A stretch of DNA of 18,088 nt from Bryobacterales bacterium. Its GTDB lineage: Bacteria; Acidobacteriota; Terriglobia; Bryobacterales; Bryobacteraceae. How positions within the stretch are numbered: position 1 is the stretch's first letter; each line of letters starts with the position of its first letter. Below, piece by piece: positions 1 through 7,399 of this stretch. The translations under genes and the position numbers were made by a program. The notes below the pieces were generated by a model that was not told the origin of the DNA, did not search any database, and saw only the letters and a program-made list of their open reading frames with translations. The DNA lies in the NCBI GenBank assembly GCA_003487005.1, contig DNFG01000162.1, forward strand, positions 1-18,088, written 5' to 3'.

Positions 1-22
1 CCTACAGACGCTCTTCCGATCT
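1..22 (+). other. Residual Illumina adapter at contig end
   Basis: The first 22 bases read CCTACA followed by GACGCTCTTCCGATCT. This equals the last 23 bases of the common Illumina read-1 adapter/primer (ending CCTACACGACGCTCTTCCGATCT), with one C missing after CCTACA. From base 23 the sequence reads as sensible HlyD-type protein in the frame of the first gene, so the biological sequence appears to resume there. This is very likely a library artefact and not genomic DNA. Confidence 0.93.
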
Positions 23-24
23 GC

Positions 25-1071
25 GATATTGTCGCTGAATTTGACCGTCAATACCAGGAGACACGGTTGGACGATTTCCGCGCTTCGGTGGAGCAGAGCC
101 AGATGTCTCTGCGGATCACGGACTCCGAGTTGGAGGTGACGCGGAAGGCGCGGGCCTTGAACATTGAACAGGCGAAGGCGGCGGTGGAGAAGGCCAAGCT
201 GGATATCAAAACGACGCCGGTGTTGAGCCAGATCCAGGCGGAGATGCTGAAGCTGCAACTGGAGGAGGCGGAGGCGCGGCTGCAGCAGTTGCTGGGCGAA
301 GTGAAGTTTCAGCAGATCAGCGAGCAGGCGCAGCGGCGGAACACGGAGTTGAGCATGGCGTCCTCGCGCAAGGAACTGGAGATGGCCGAGCGGAACCTTG
401 GGCGGATGAGTCTGGCGGCGCCGATGGACGGGATGGTGGTGATGCAGCAGACGTTCCGGAGCGGCGAGATGGTGCAGATCAAGGAAGGCGACCAATTGAT
501 GTCGGGGCAGATGTTCATGCAGATTGTGGACCCCACATCGATGATGGTTTCGGCCTCGGTGAATCAGACGGATGTTGAGCTGATTCGTGTAGGCGCTCAG
601 GCGCGGCTGCATTTCGATGCCTATCCGGGGATGGAGCTACCGGGGAGGGTGGTGTCTATCGGGGCGATGACGAAGACCGGCGGGCAACGGGCCGATTTTG
701 TGAAGGAGATTCCGGTGTTCATCAAGGTGGAGGGGTTGGACCCGAGAGTGATTCCGGATTTGAGCGTGAGCGCGGATGTGGTGGTGGAAGAGGCGAGGGA
801 GCAGATCGTGGTGCCCCTGGAGAGCGTGCACAGGGACGGCGGGGCGGACGGGGCGCCGTATGTGTTCGTGCGGACGTCGACGGGATTCGAGAGGCGGGCG
901 GTGGAATTGGGCATGACGAGCAACGTGAAGGCGGCCGTCAAGTCCGGATTGAAGGAAGGCGAGACGGTGGCGACGGAGCGTCCGCCGGAGAAGAAGAGCA
1001 GCGGGAAGGATCCAAGAGCGAGCTTGCCGCGGGAAATGACGACAGGAGTGAAGCATGTCGAAGGATGTTAA
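25..1071 (+). CDS. HlyD/MacA-family periplasmic adaptor (first of three), 5'-truncated
   Basis: This is a periplasmic adaptor (membrane fusion) protein linking an inner-membrane transporter to an outer-membrane channel. The frame is open to the window edge. The first native codons read DIVAEFDRQ, typical of the end of the first lipoyl half in this family, so the membrane anchor and N-terminal strand are lost off the left edge. A TTG at 67 is an internal codon and not a credible start. About 348 residues remain. A long charged alpha-hairpin, rich in Glu, Gln, Lys and Ala, covers roughly residues 20-120. The second lipoyl half follows (LAAPMDGMVV), then the beta-barrel and membrane-proximal regions (VPLESV, GLKEGETV). 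The gene overlaps the next adaptor by 17 nt, so the two are probably translationally coupled. The exported substrate cannot be read from the sequence. Confidence 0.88.
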   Translation, partial: DIVAEFDRQYQETRLDDFRASVEQSQMSLRITDSELEVTRKARALNIEQAKAAVEKAKLDIKTTPVLSQIQAEMLKLQLEEAEARLQQLLGEVKFQQISEQAQRRNTELSMASSRKELEMAERNLGRMSLAAPMDGMVVMQQTFRSGEMVQIKEGDQLMSGQMFMQIVDPTSMMVSASVNQTDVELIRVGAQARLHFDAYPGMELPGRVVSIGAMTKTGGQRADFVKEIPVFIKVEGLDPRVIPDLSVSADVVVEEAREQIVVPLESVHRDGGADGAPYVFVRTSTGFERRAVELGMTSNVKAAVKSGLKEGETVATERPPEKKSSGKDPRASLPREMTTGVKHVEGC

Positions 1072-2353
1072 GTCGGGACGACTGGGTCAATCGAATGGCC
1101 GCGGCAAGGTGATTGGCTGGATTGTGGGATTGCTGGTGTTGGCGGGCGGAAGCTACGCAGCCTATCACTACAACACGAACAAGCCGATCGAGGTGCCGGT
1201 GGCGAGTGTGCGGCGCGGCGAGTTTGTCGTGTCAGTCAAGTCGCGCGGTGAGATCAAGAGCGTGCGTTCGACGATTCTCAGCGCGCCGCAGGTGCCGAAT
1301 CCGCGCATCGTGACGCTGGCGGAGTCGGGCAAGCCGGTGAGACGGGGTGAAGTGGTGGTGGAGTTCGACTCGGCGCAGTTGGAACAGTACTATCTGGACC
1401 GGCAGACGCAGGTCCGGACGGTGGACAGCGAGATCGTGCAGCAGAGGGCGACGCACCGGATCACGAACGAGCAGGATGCGATGAGTCTGATGACGTCGCA
1501 GTATGACGTGCAGCGTTCCGAGCTTGAAGCGAGCAAGGCGGAGATCCTGTCGGAGATTGAAGGCGCCAAGACGCGGATCGACGTCGGCATTTCGCAGGGT
1601 GCACTGCAGCAGGTAAAGACGACGATCAAGGCGCACGGGGTGTCCCAGGATGCGGATATTGACCGGTTGCAGATGCGCAAGGACAAGACCGTGCGCGACA
1701 TGGAGCGGATCAAGGGTTACTTGTCGAAGATGGTGATCCGGGCGCCCGTGGATGGGATTGTCAACATCATGCCGAATTTCCGGGCACAGGGCAGCTGGGG
1801 TTCGACGCCGCCGGCCTTCAAGGAAGGCGACAACGCGTGGACCGGCGCGGCGATCGCGGAGATTCCGGACCTGTCGGAGATGCGGATCGAGTTGAAGCTG
1901 GAGGAAGTGGATCGCGGGAAGGTGAAGTTGGGTCAGGAGATCCGGGTCCGGGTGGATGCGATTCCCGACCGGGAGTTCAAGGCGAAGCTGGACTGGATCA
2001 GCCCAATCGCAAGTTTGCAGTTCCGTGGTTTCGGCGCATCAAGCGAGAAGACCTTTCCGGCGCGGGCGACGCTGACGCAAGTGGATGACCGGCTGCGGCC
2101 CGGGATGAGCGCATCGGCGGAAGTGCTGATTGAGACGGCGGCGAACAGCCTGTTGATCCCGGCGAAGGCGAGTTTCATGGAAGGAGGCAAGCCGGCAGTG
2201 TGGGTGCAGCGCGGGCAGGGCTTCCAGGTACGGCTGATCGAGGTGGGTCAGCGGAATGACAACGACATCGTGGTGACGGGCGGATTGCAGGAAGGCGACC
2301 GCATCGCACTCGAGAATCCGGCGGAAGTCGCCAAGCGGGCCAAGAAGTTCTAG
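1055..2353 (+). CDS. HlyD/MacA-family periplasmic adaptor (second of three)
   Basis: This is a 432-residue periplasmic adaptor. A single N-terminal membrane segment (about residues 20-38, GWIVGLLVLAGGSYAAY) follows a short basic cytoplasmic tail. No lipobox cysteine is visible, so it is anchored by the helix. The first lipoyl half (VSVKSRGEIKSVRS) ends in GEVVVEFDSAQLE. A helical hairpin covers about 110-225. The second lipoyl half (IRAPVDGIVNIM) lies near 228-240. Beta-barrel strands and LRPGMSASAEVLIE lie near 340-370, and the C-terminal part carries GLQEGDRIALENP. The ATG at 1055 is preceded by AGGAG at about 8 nt and overlaps the upstream gene by 17 nt. It sits in the five-gene export operon. 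Family assignment is firm; substrate is unknown. Confidence 0.92.
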   Translation: MSKDVKSGRLGQSNGRGKVIGWIVGLLVLAGGSYAAYHYNTNKPIEVPVASVRRGEFVVSVKSRGEIKSVRSTILSAPQVPNPRIVTLAESGKPVRRGEVVVEFDSAQLEQYYLDRQTQVRTVDSEIVQQRATHRITNEQDAMSLMTSQYDVQRSELEASKAEILSEIEGAKTRIDVGISQGALQQVKTTIKAHGVSQDADIDRLQMRKDKTVRDMERIKGYLSKMVIRAPVDGIVNIMPNFRAQGSWGSTPPAFKEGDNAWTGAAIAEIPDLSEMRIELKLEEVDRGKVKLGQEIRVRVDAIPDREFKAKLDWISPIASLQFRGFGASSEKTFPARATLTQVDDRLRPGMSASAEVLIETAANSLLIPAKASFMEGGKPAVWVQRGQGFQVRLIEVGQRNDNDIVVTGGLQEGDRIALENPAEVAKRAKKF

Positions 2354-2372
2354 CTGGAAGACGGAATAGACC

Positions 2373-4349
2373 ATGAAGAAGCTGATAGTCAGACTGATGA
2401 TCGTGGCCGTGGTGGCTGCGGCGGGTTATGGTGCGTGGCGCCTTTTCCAGGGCCTGCCGGGCCGGCAGCAGCAAACGCCGACGACGAAAGCGCGCCAGGG
2501 CGATGTGGTGGTCCGAAGCTACGCGCGGGGTGAGTTACGTGCGGTCCGGTCGGCCTCGCTGACCGCGCCCAATCTGTTTGGAACGGTGCAGGTGACGCGG
2601 CTGGCGCCTCTGGGGGCGTTTGCCCGTGAGAAGGACCTGATTGTCGAGTTTGACGATTCGGAAGTGCTGGCGCGGCTGGAGCAGAAGCAGCTGGAACTGG
2701 AGCAGGTGGACGAGCAGATCAAGAAGGCGCAGGCCGATCTGAACATTCGCAACAACCAGGATCAGGTGGAGCTGTTGCGGGCGCGGTATTCAGTGCGCCG
2801 GGCCGAGCTGGAAGTGAAGCGCAACGAGCTTCTGTCGGCGATCGATCAGCAGAAGAACACACTGAACCTGGAAGAGGCGCGGCGGCGGCTGAAACAGCTG
2901 GAGAGCGACGTGAAGTCGAGGCAGGAACAGGCGCAGGCTGAACTGGCGGTTCTGCGGGAGCGGCGGAACCGGAATGTCCTGGACATCCGGCGCGAACAGA
3001 CGAGACTGGCGCAGGTGAAGCTGTTGTCGCCAATCAGCGGGCTGGTGGCGATCAAGCAGAACCGGTCCGGATTCTCGGGCATGTTCGGGTCGGCGGTACC
3101 GGACATCCGGGAAGGCGATCAGGTGCAGCCGGGCATTCCGGTGGCAGAGGTGTTGGATCTCTCGGAACTGGAAGTGGTGGCGCGTGTCGGGGAGCTGGAC
3201 CGGGCGAATCTGACCGAGGGTCAGGATGTATTGATCCGGCTGGATGCGATTGCGGACAAGGTGTTCAACGGGAAGATCAAGTCGATGAGCGGGACGGCGA
3301 GTGCGAACGTGTTCTCGGCCGATCCTGGCAAGAAGTTTGACGTGGTGTTTTCGATCGATATGAAGCAGTTGTTGACGACGTTGGGCGCGACGCCGGAGCA
3401 GGTGGCGCGTATTCTGGCGACTGCGGAAGCGAACCGGAAGAAGCCGGCGGCAGCGACGGGTCCCGCGATGTTTGGCGGAATGCCAGCCGGTGCGATGGGG
3501 ATGGCGATGGGCGGCGGTAATGGTGGAGGGGCAAGGACCTTCATGATGGGCGGCGGCGGACCGGGTGCGGCCGGGGGCGGCATGCCGCAAATGTCGGCTG
3601 AGCAGCAGACGCAGATGAGGGAAGCGTTCCAGAAAGCGCTTGGCGGCAGGAATATGCAGGATCTGTCACAGGAGGAGCGGCAGAAGATTTTCGCGCAACT
3701 GCGAGCCACGGCAGGGGGTGGCGCGGCCACGAAGGGTGGCGCGACGAAGGGTGGCGCGACGAAGGGTGGAGAAGCGACCAAAGCCGCGGCAACCAAGGGT
3801 CCGGCGGCTGGAGCGGAAGGTGCGCAGGCGGAAGGCGGCGAGCGCGGGCCACGCGGACAGCGCGGGCAGCGCGGCGAGCGCGGACAGAGGGGCGGCGGAG
3901 GAGATCAGCCGCTGGAACTGACGCAGATGCGCGTGAGCAACACACAGGGCTATTCCCAGGAAGATATGGCAAGCGCGAAGCTGCCGACGCCTCCGGCCGC
4001 GGAGTCGGACCTGGAAGTGCTGTTGCGCCCCGGGTTGCTGGCCGATGTCGAGATCATTGTCGAAAAGGTGCCGGATGCCATCTTCGTGCCAAATCAGGCC
4101 GTGTTCGAGAAGGAAGGCAAGCCGGTGGTGTTCGTCAAGACGCAGAAGGGATTCGAACAGCGCGTGATCAAGATAGCGAAGCGGAGTGAGACGGTGACGG
4201 TGATCGGAGAAGGGGTTCAGGCCGGCGATGTGATCGCGATGGCAGACCCGACGGCCTCGCCGAGCGACCGGAAGAAGGCCGGGGAGCCGAAATCCTCCGG
4301 CGGGCCGATGGGCGCGATGCCTGGCGGCGCCTCGAAGGGAGGACAGTGA
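2373..4349 (+). CDS. HlyD/MacA-family periplasmic adaptor (third of three) with a large low-complexity insert
   Basis: This is a 658-residue adaptor, about 225 residues longer than the neighbour. An N-terminal membrane helix (about 5-25) precedes the first lipoyl half (ARGELRAVRSASLTAPN). A long coiled-coil hairpin covers about 95-215, and the second lipoyl half (SPISGLVAIKQ) lies near 218-230. The beta-barrel begins as expected (DVVFSID, about 323-330) but resumes only at LLRPGLLADVEI (about 550-561). Between them lie some 215 residues: a Gly/Met-rich part, a helical patch (SAEQQTQMREAFQKAL to LSQEERQKIFAQLRA), a TKGGA tandem repeat, and a collagen-like Gly-X-Arg run. The frame is intact throughout, so this is an insertion and not a frameshift. 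It starts 19 nt after the previous stop and ends 3 nt before the permease gene. Confidence 0.9.
   Translation: MKKLIVRLMIVAVVAAAGYGAWRLFQGLPGRQQQTPTTKARQGDVVVRSYARGELRAVRSASLTAPNLFGTVQVTRLAPLGAFAREKDLIVEFDDSEVLARLEQKQLELEQVDEQIKKAQADLNIRNNQDQVELLRARYSVRRAELEVKRNELLSAIDQQKNTLNLEEARRRLKQLESDVKSRQEQAQAELAVLRERRNRNVLDIRREQTRLAQVKLLSPISGLVAIKQNRSGFSGMFGSAVPDIREGDQVQPGIPVAEVLDLSELEVVARVGELDRANLTEGQDVLIRLDAIADKVFNGKIKSMSGTASANVFSADPGKKFDVVFSIDMKQLLTTLGATPEQVARILATAEANRKKPAAATGPAMFGGMPAGAMGMAMGGGNGGGARTFMMGGGGPGAAGGGMPQMSAEQQTQMREAFQKALGGRNMQDLSQEERQKIFAQLRATAGGGAATKGGATKGGATKGGEATKAAATKGPAAGAEGAQAEGGERGPRGQRGQRGERGQRGGGGDQPLELTQMRVSNTQGYSQEDMASAKLPTPPAAESDLEVLLRPGLLADVEIIVEKVPDAIFVPNQAVFEKEGKPVVFVKTQKGFEQRVIKIAKRSETVTVIGEGVQAGDVIAMADPTASPSDRKKAGEPKSSGGPMGAMPGGASKGGQ
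3729..3770 (+). repeat. 15-bp tandem repeat encoding TKGGA
   Basis: The unit ACGAAGGGTGGCGCG occurs twice in full, with a third copy ending in GGTGGA. It encodes T-K-G-G-A repeats from residue 453 of the third adaptor. Near-identical units at DNA level suggest recent slippage expansion. Confidence 0.9.
3837..3897 (+). repeat. Collagen-like Gly-X-Arg run inside the third adaptor
   Basis: Residues about 489-508 read as consecutive Gly-X-Arg triplets (GER, GPR, GQR, GQR, GER, GQR) followed by glycines. This is a collagen-like, strongly positive repeat within the adaptor's insert. Whether it forms a triple helix is not known; six triplets is short. Confidence 0.75.
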
Positions 4350-4352
4350 GCC

Positions 4353-5612
4353 GTGAGTCACCTGTTGCAGTCGTATATTCCCGAGATTTACATGGGCCTG
4401 TCGAGTCTGCTGGTGCACAAGTTGCGCACCATGCTGACGATGATGGGGATGATTTTCGGAGTGGGTGCCGTGGTGGCCATGTTGGCGATCACGGCGGGCG
4501 TCGAGAAGGAGATGCTCAGCTATATCGACATGCTGGGCGTGAACAACATCATCATTGAAGCCAAGGAGGCGGTGGACCGGAACGAATTGCAGGCGAGGCG
4601 GGCGATCTCGCCGGGGCTGACGTTCCGGGATTTCCGGGCGATCAAGGAGAACACCCAGGGAATTGAACTGGCGACGCCGCGCAAGCGGTTCAAGCCGGCG
4701 AAGGTGATCCCGAAGACGGCGGCGGAACCGCCGGTGCTGATCGGAGTGGAGCCGGCCTACGAGCAGATTCAGAGCATCCGGGTCGTGGAGGGACGGTTCT
4801 TCACGGCGGAGGAGGACGCGCAGTCGGCGCCGGTGTGCGTGCTGGGCGAGTCGGCGAAGGTGAATCTGTTGGGGTATGAGCCGGCCGTGGGCAAGTACGT
4901 GAAGCTGAACGAAGTCTGGCTGCAGGTGATTGGAGTGATGGCGCAGCAGGCAGGGGCGGACACGGACGTGGAAGGCGTGGAGATCCTGAGCCGGAACAAT
5001 CTGGTGGTTGCGCCGCTGAACACCGTCATGCGGCGGTTTGAAGATGGAAACAGCTACCTGAAGGACGAGATCGACGGGATTTACATGCGCGTGGTGCCGG
5101 GGACGGATTCAATCGAAGTGGCCGGGGTGGTGACGGCGATTCTGACGGCGACGCACAAGGATGCGGGCGACTTCACGGTGACGGTGCCGGCGGGACTGCT
5201 GGAGCAGAAGAAGCGGACTTCGGACATCTTCAAGGTGGTGATGATCTGTATTGCTGGCATTTCACTGCTGGTGGGTGGCATCGGTATTATGAACATCATG
5301 CTGGCGACGGTGCTGGAGCGGACGCGGGAGATCGGCATCCGCCGCGCGATTGGAGCGCGGCAGAAGGATATCATCCGGCAGTTCCTCACCGAGGCGGTGA
5401 TGATTTCGATCATCGGCGGGCTGATCGGGATTCTGTTCGGGTTCACGCTGTCGCGGGTGATTGCCGCGGCGGCGGGGTGGTCCACGGTGGTGACGTTCGC
5501 CTCGATTGCCGTGGCGTTCGGGGTTTCGGTGGGCATCGGTCTGTTGTTCGGGATTTACCCGGCGGTGCAGGCGGCAAAGCTGGATCCGATTGAAGCCATC
5601 CGGTATGAGTAG
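4353..5612 (+). CDS. MacB/FtsX-type ABC transporter permease (no ATPase domain)
   Basis: This is a 419-residue inner-membrane permease of the MacB type, which couples ATP hydrolysis in the cytoplasm to periplasmic movements that drive tripartite export. It has a transmembrane helix near 22-48, a large periplasmic domain (about 50-285), and three helices near 293-316, 347-370 and 378-402. The family signature MLATVLERTREIGIRRAIGA lies between the second and third helices, and the C-terminus reads AAKLDPIEAIRYE. No Walker A, signature or Walker B motif is present. It is therefore the permease half only, and the ATPase must be encoded elsewhere, perhaps upstream of the left edge. The chosen start is GTG 4353, with GGGAGG about 10 nt upstream; ATG 4392 is an alternative that would shorten the N-terminus by 13 residues. 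Confidence 0.93.
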   Translation: MSHLLQSYIPEIYMGLSSLLVHKLRTMLTMMGMIFGVGAVVAMLAITAGVEKEMLSYIDMLGVNNIIIEAKEAVDRNELQARRAISPGLTFRDFRAIKENTQGIELATPRKRFKPAKVIPKTAAEPPVLIGVEPAYEQIQSIRVVEGRFFTAEEDAQSAPVCVLGESAKVNLLGYEPAVGKYVKLNEVWLQVIGVMAQQAGADTDVEGVEILSRNNLVVAPLNTVMRRFEDGNSYLKDEIDGIYMRVVPGTDSIEVAGVVTAILTATHKDAGDFTVTVPAGLLEQKKRTSDIFKVVMICIAGISLLVGGIGIMNIMLATVLERTREIGIRRAIGARQKDIIRQFLTEAVMISIIGGLIGILFGFTLSRVIAAAAGWSTVVTFASIAVAFGVSVGIGLLFGIYPAVQAAKLDPIEAIRYE

Positions 5613-5650
5613 AGAGATCATTTTCCTTTGAGACGAGTTCAGGATTGACC

Positions 5651-7327
5651 ATGCGACTAATAGCAGTTTTTCTGTGTCTGACTATGATTGCGCCTGCGCA
5701 GATGCGCAGCAATCTGGTAAGTCCTTCGCACAGTGACTTTTCGGCTCCCTGGTTTGGAACGGGGAACTATTGGAAGAAGAATTTCGGAGCACTCGACACG
5801 CGGGTGGTGCTGGAGCCGCCGGTCCGGCTGGCGGAGTATGTAGTGGACGGGAAGTTGACGCTCTCGCTGAAGGCGTATCTGGATCTGGTGCTGGCGAACA
5901 ATACCAACATCGGGATTCAGAAGCTGACGCTGGAGATTCCGAAGAACGGGATTCAGCGGGCACTGGGGGTGTTTGACCCGACATTCACGGCGAACTTCTC
6001 GGCGACGCGGTCGGAGACACCTGCGACGAACGAACTTGAGGGTGCGAACATTGTCAGCACGCTGAACCAACCATTCACGGCGCGCGTGCAGCAGTTGCTG
6101 CCGACGAGCACGACGGTGTTCGGGCAGTGGAGCGGGAGCCGTCAGTCGAGCAACAACCAGTTTCTGTTGTTCAACCCGGGCTGGAACAACACGCTGCAAA
6201 TGGGCTTCACGCAGCCGCTTCTTCGCGGCCGGGGGATGAATATCACGCGGCTGCCGATCACGATTGCGAAGCGGCAGGTGCGCGTGCAGGAGTTCACCTT
6301 CCGTGATCAGGTGCAGAACCTGATCGTGCAGGCGGAGAACGCGTATTGGGATCTGGTGAGTGCGCGGGAGCGGCTGCGGGTCCAGGAGCAGGCGCTGTCA
6401 TTGGCGGAAGAATCGCTGAAGCGGGCGCGGCGGGAGCTGGAATTGGGCGCGACGCCGGAACTGGAGATCTATCAGCCCGAACAGCAGGCGGCCACTGCGC
6501 GGATTGGCGTGGTGCAAGTGCAGTATCAGATCAAGCAGTTCGAGGACAGCCTGCGGCGGCAGATTGGGGCGGATCTCGATCCGGCGTTCCAGAGTATTCC
6601 AATCGTGCTGACTGAAGATGTCAGCCAGGCTCCGGATGACCGGCAGTACAACCCGAACGAGATGGTGGACTTGGCCAAGCAGAACCGGCCGGATCTGATG
6701 AGCCTGCGGACCAGTCTGGAAGTGAACGATTTGCAAATCGAGAGCGCGATGAACCAGTTGAAGCCACAACTGAACTTTCAGGGAACCTACTCGACAACGG
6801 GACGTGGTGGCACGGCGCGGCTTCGACCGGGACAGCCGGGGTATCCGGCGGGTTCGACGGGCGTTGTCATTATTCCTGGCGGACTCGGCGATGCTTTTAA
6901 TCAGTGGTTCAATTTCAATACCTTCGCATTCAGTCTCAACCTGCAGCTTCCCCTGCGGGACCGGGCGGCATCGGCCGGGTTGGCGGACGCGGTGGTCAAC
7001 AAGCGGTTGAACGCAATGCGCGAGCGGAATATCGAGCAGCAGCTCCGGCAGGAAGTACTGAACGCGATTACGCAGGTGGAGTCGAGCCGCGAGGGCGTCA
7101 AGCTGGCACGGATTGCGCTGGAATTCGCCGAAAAGCGCGTCGAAGCCGACCAGAAACGCTACGACCTGGGTGTGATCCAGATCTTCTTCCTGCTGTCGGC
7201 GCAGACGGATCTGACGCAGGCGCAGTCGAACCTGGTGAACCAGACGGTGCAGTACAAGCGGAACCTGTTGGTGCTGCAGCAGCGGCTGGGCACTTTGCTG
7301 GAAGACAAGGGCCTGGTGCTGCAGTAA
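5651..7327 (+). CDS. TolC-family outer-membrane efflux protein
   Basis: This is a 558-residue outer-membrane channel subunit expected to trimerise and dock onto the adaptors encoded upstream. An N-terminal signal peptide (about 1-18, MRLIAVFLCLTMIAPAQ) precedes two OEP repeats. The first covers about 70-320, including LSLKAYLDLVLANN, the strand segment FTQPLLRGRGMN and helices with AENAYWDLVSARERLRVQEQ. The second covers about 335-550, including RPDLMSLRTSLEV, a strand region FAFSLNLQLPLRDRA, and a helix ending in QYKRNLLVLQQRLGTLLE. ATG 5651 is chosen over the in-frame TTG 5645 because AGGA sits directly upstream and the signal peptide starts cleanly. The gap to the permease gene is 38 nt. 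It is the last gene of the operon, followed by a hairpin terminator. Confidence 0.93.
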   Translation: MRLIAVFLCLTMIAPAQMRSNLVSPSHSDFSAPWFGTGNYWKKNFGALDTRVVLEPPVRLAEYVVDGKLTLSLKAYLDLVLANNTNIGIQKLTLEIPKNGIQRALGVFDPTFTANFSATRSETPATNELEGANIVSTLNQPFTARVQQLLPTSTTVFGQWSGSRQSSNNQFLLFNPGWNNTLQMGFTQPLLRGRGMNITRLPITIAKRQVRVQEFTFRDQVQNLIVQAENAYWDLVSARERLRVQEQALSLAEESLKRARRELELGATPELEIYQPEQQAATARIGVVQVQYQIKQFEDSLRRQIGADLDPAFQSIPIVLTEDVSQAPDDRQYNPNEMVDLAKQNRPDLMSLRTSLEVNDLQIESAMNQLKPQLNFQGTYSTTGRGGTARLRPGQPGYPAGSTGVVIIPGGLGDAFNQWFNFNTFAFSLNLQLPLRDRAASAGLADAVVNKRLNAMRERNIEQQLRQEVLNAITQVESSREGVKLARIALEFAEKRVEADQKRYDLGVIQIFFLLSAQTDLTQAQSNLVNQTVQYKRNLLVLQQRLGTLLEDKGLVLQ

Positions 7328-7354
7328 GCACCGGTCCGGAAGACGCTACCCTAG

Positions 7355-7388
7355 AAGGGCGCGCCGCCTTTGCGCGGTGCGCCCTTTT
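7355..7388 (+). terminator. Rho-independent terminator of the export operon
   Basis: The left arm AAGGGCGCGCCG (7355-7366) pairs with the right arm CGGTGCGCCCTT (7375-7386) over 12 bp, counting one G-U pair. The 8-nt loop is CCTTTGCG. The right arm runs into TTTTC. It starts 27 nt after the tolC-like stop and ends 11 nt before the mutL start codon, leaving no room for a mutL promoter in between. Confidence 0.78.
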
Positions 7389-7399
7389 CATTTCGCATC

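Noticed and set aside
67..69. TTG 67 as the start of the first adaptor
   Set aside because: The frame is open and family-like (DIVAEFDRQ) upstream to base 25, so the gene is truncated by the contig end.
3440..4000. Frameshift or gene fusion in the third adaptor
   Set aside because: The frame stays open and the barrel strand resumes in the same frame; the composition is a low-complexity insert and not shifted code.
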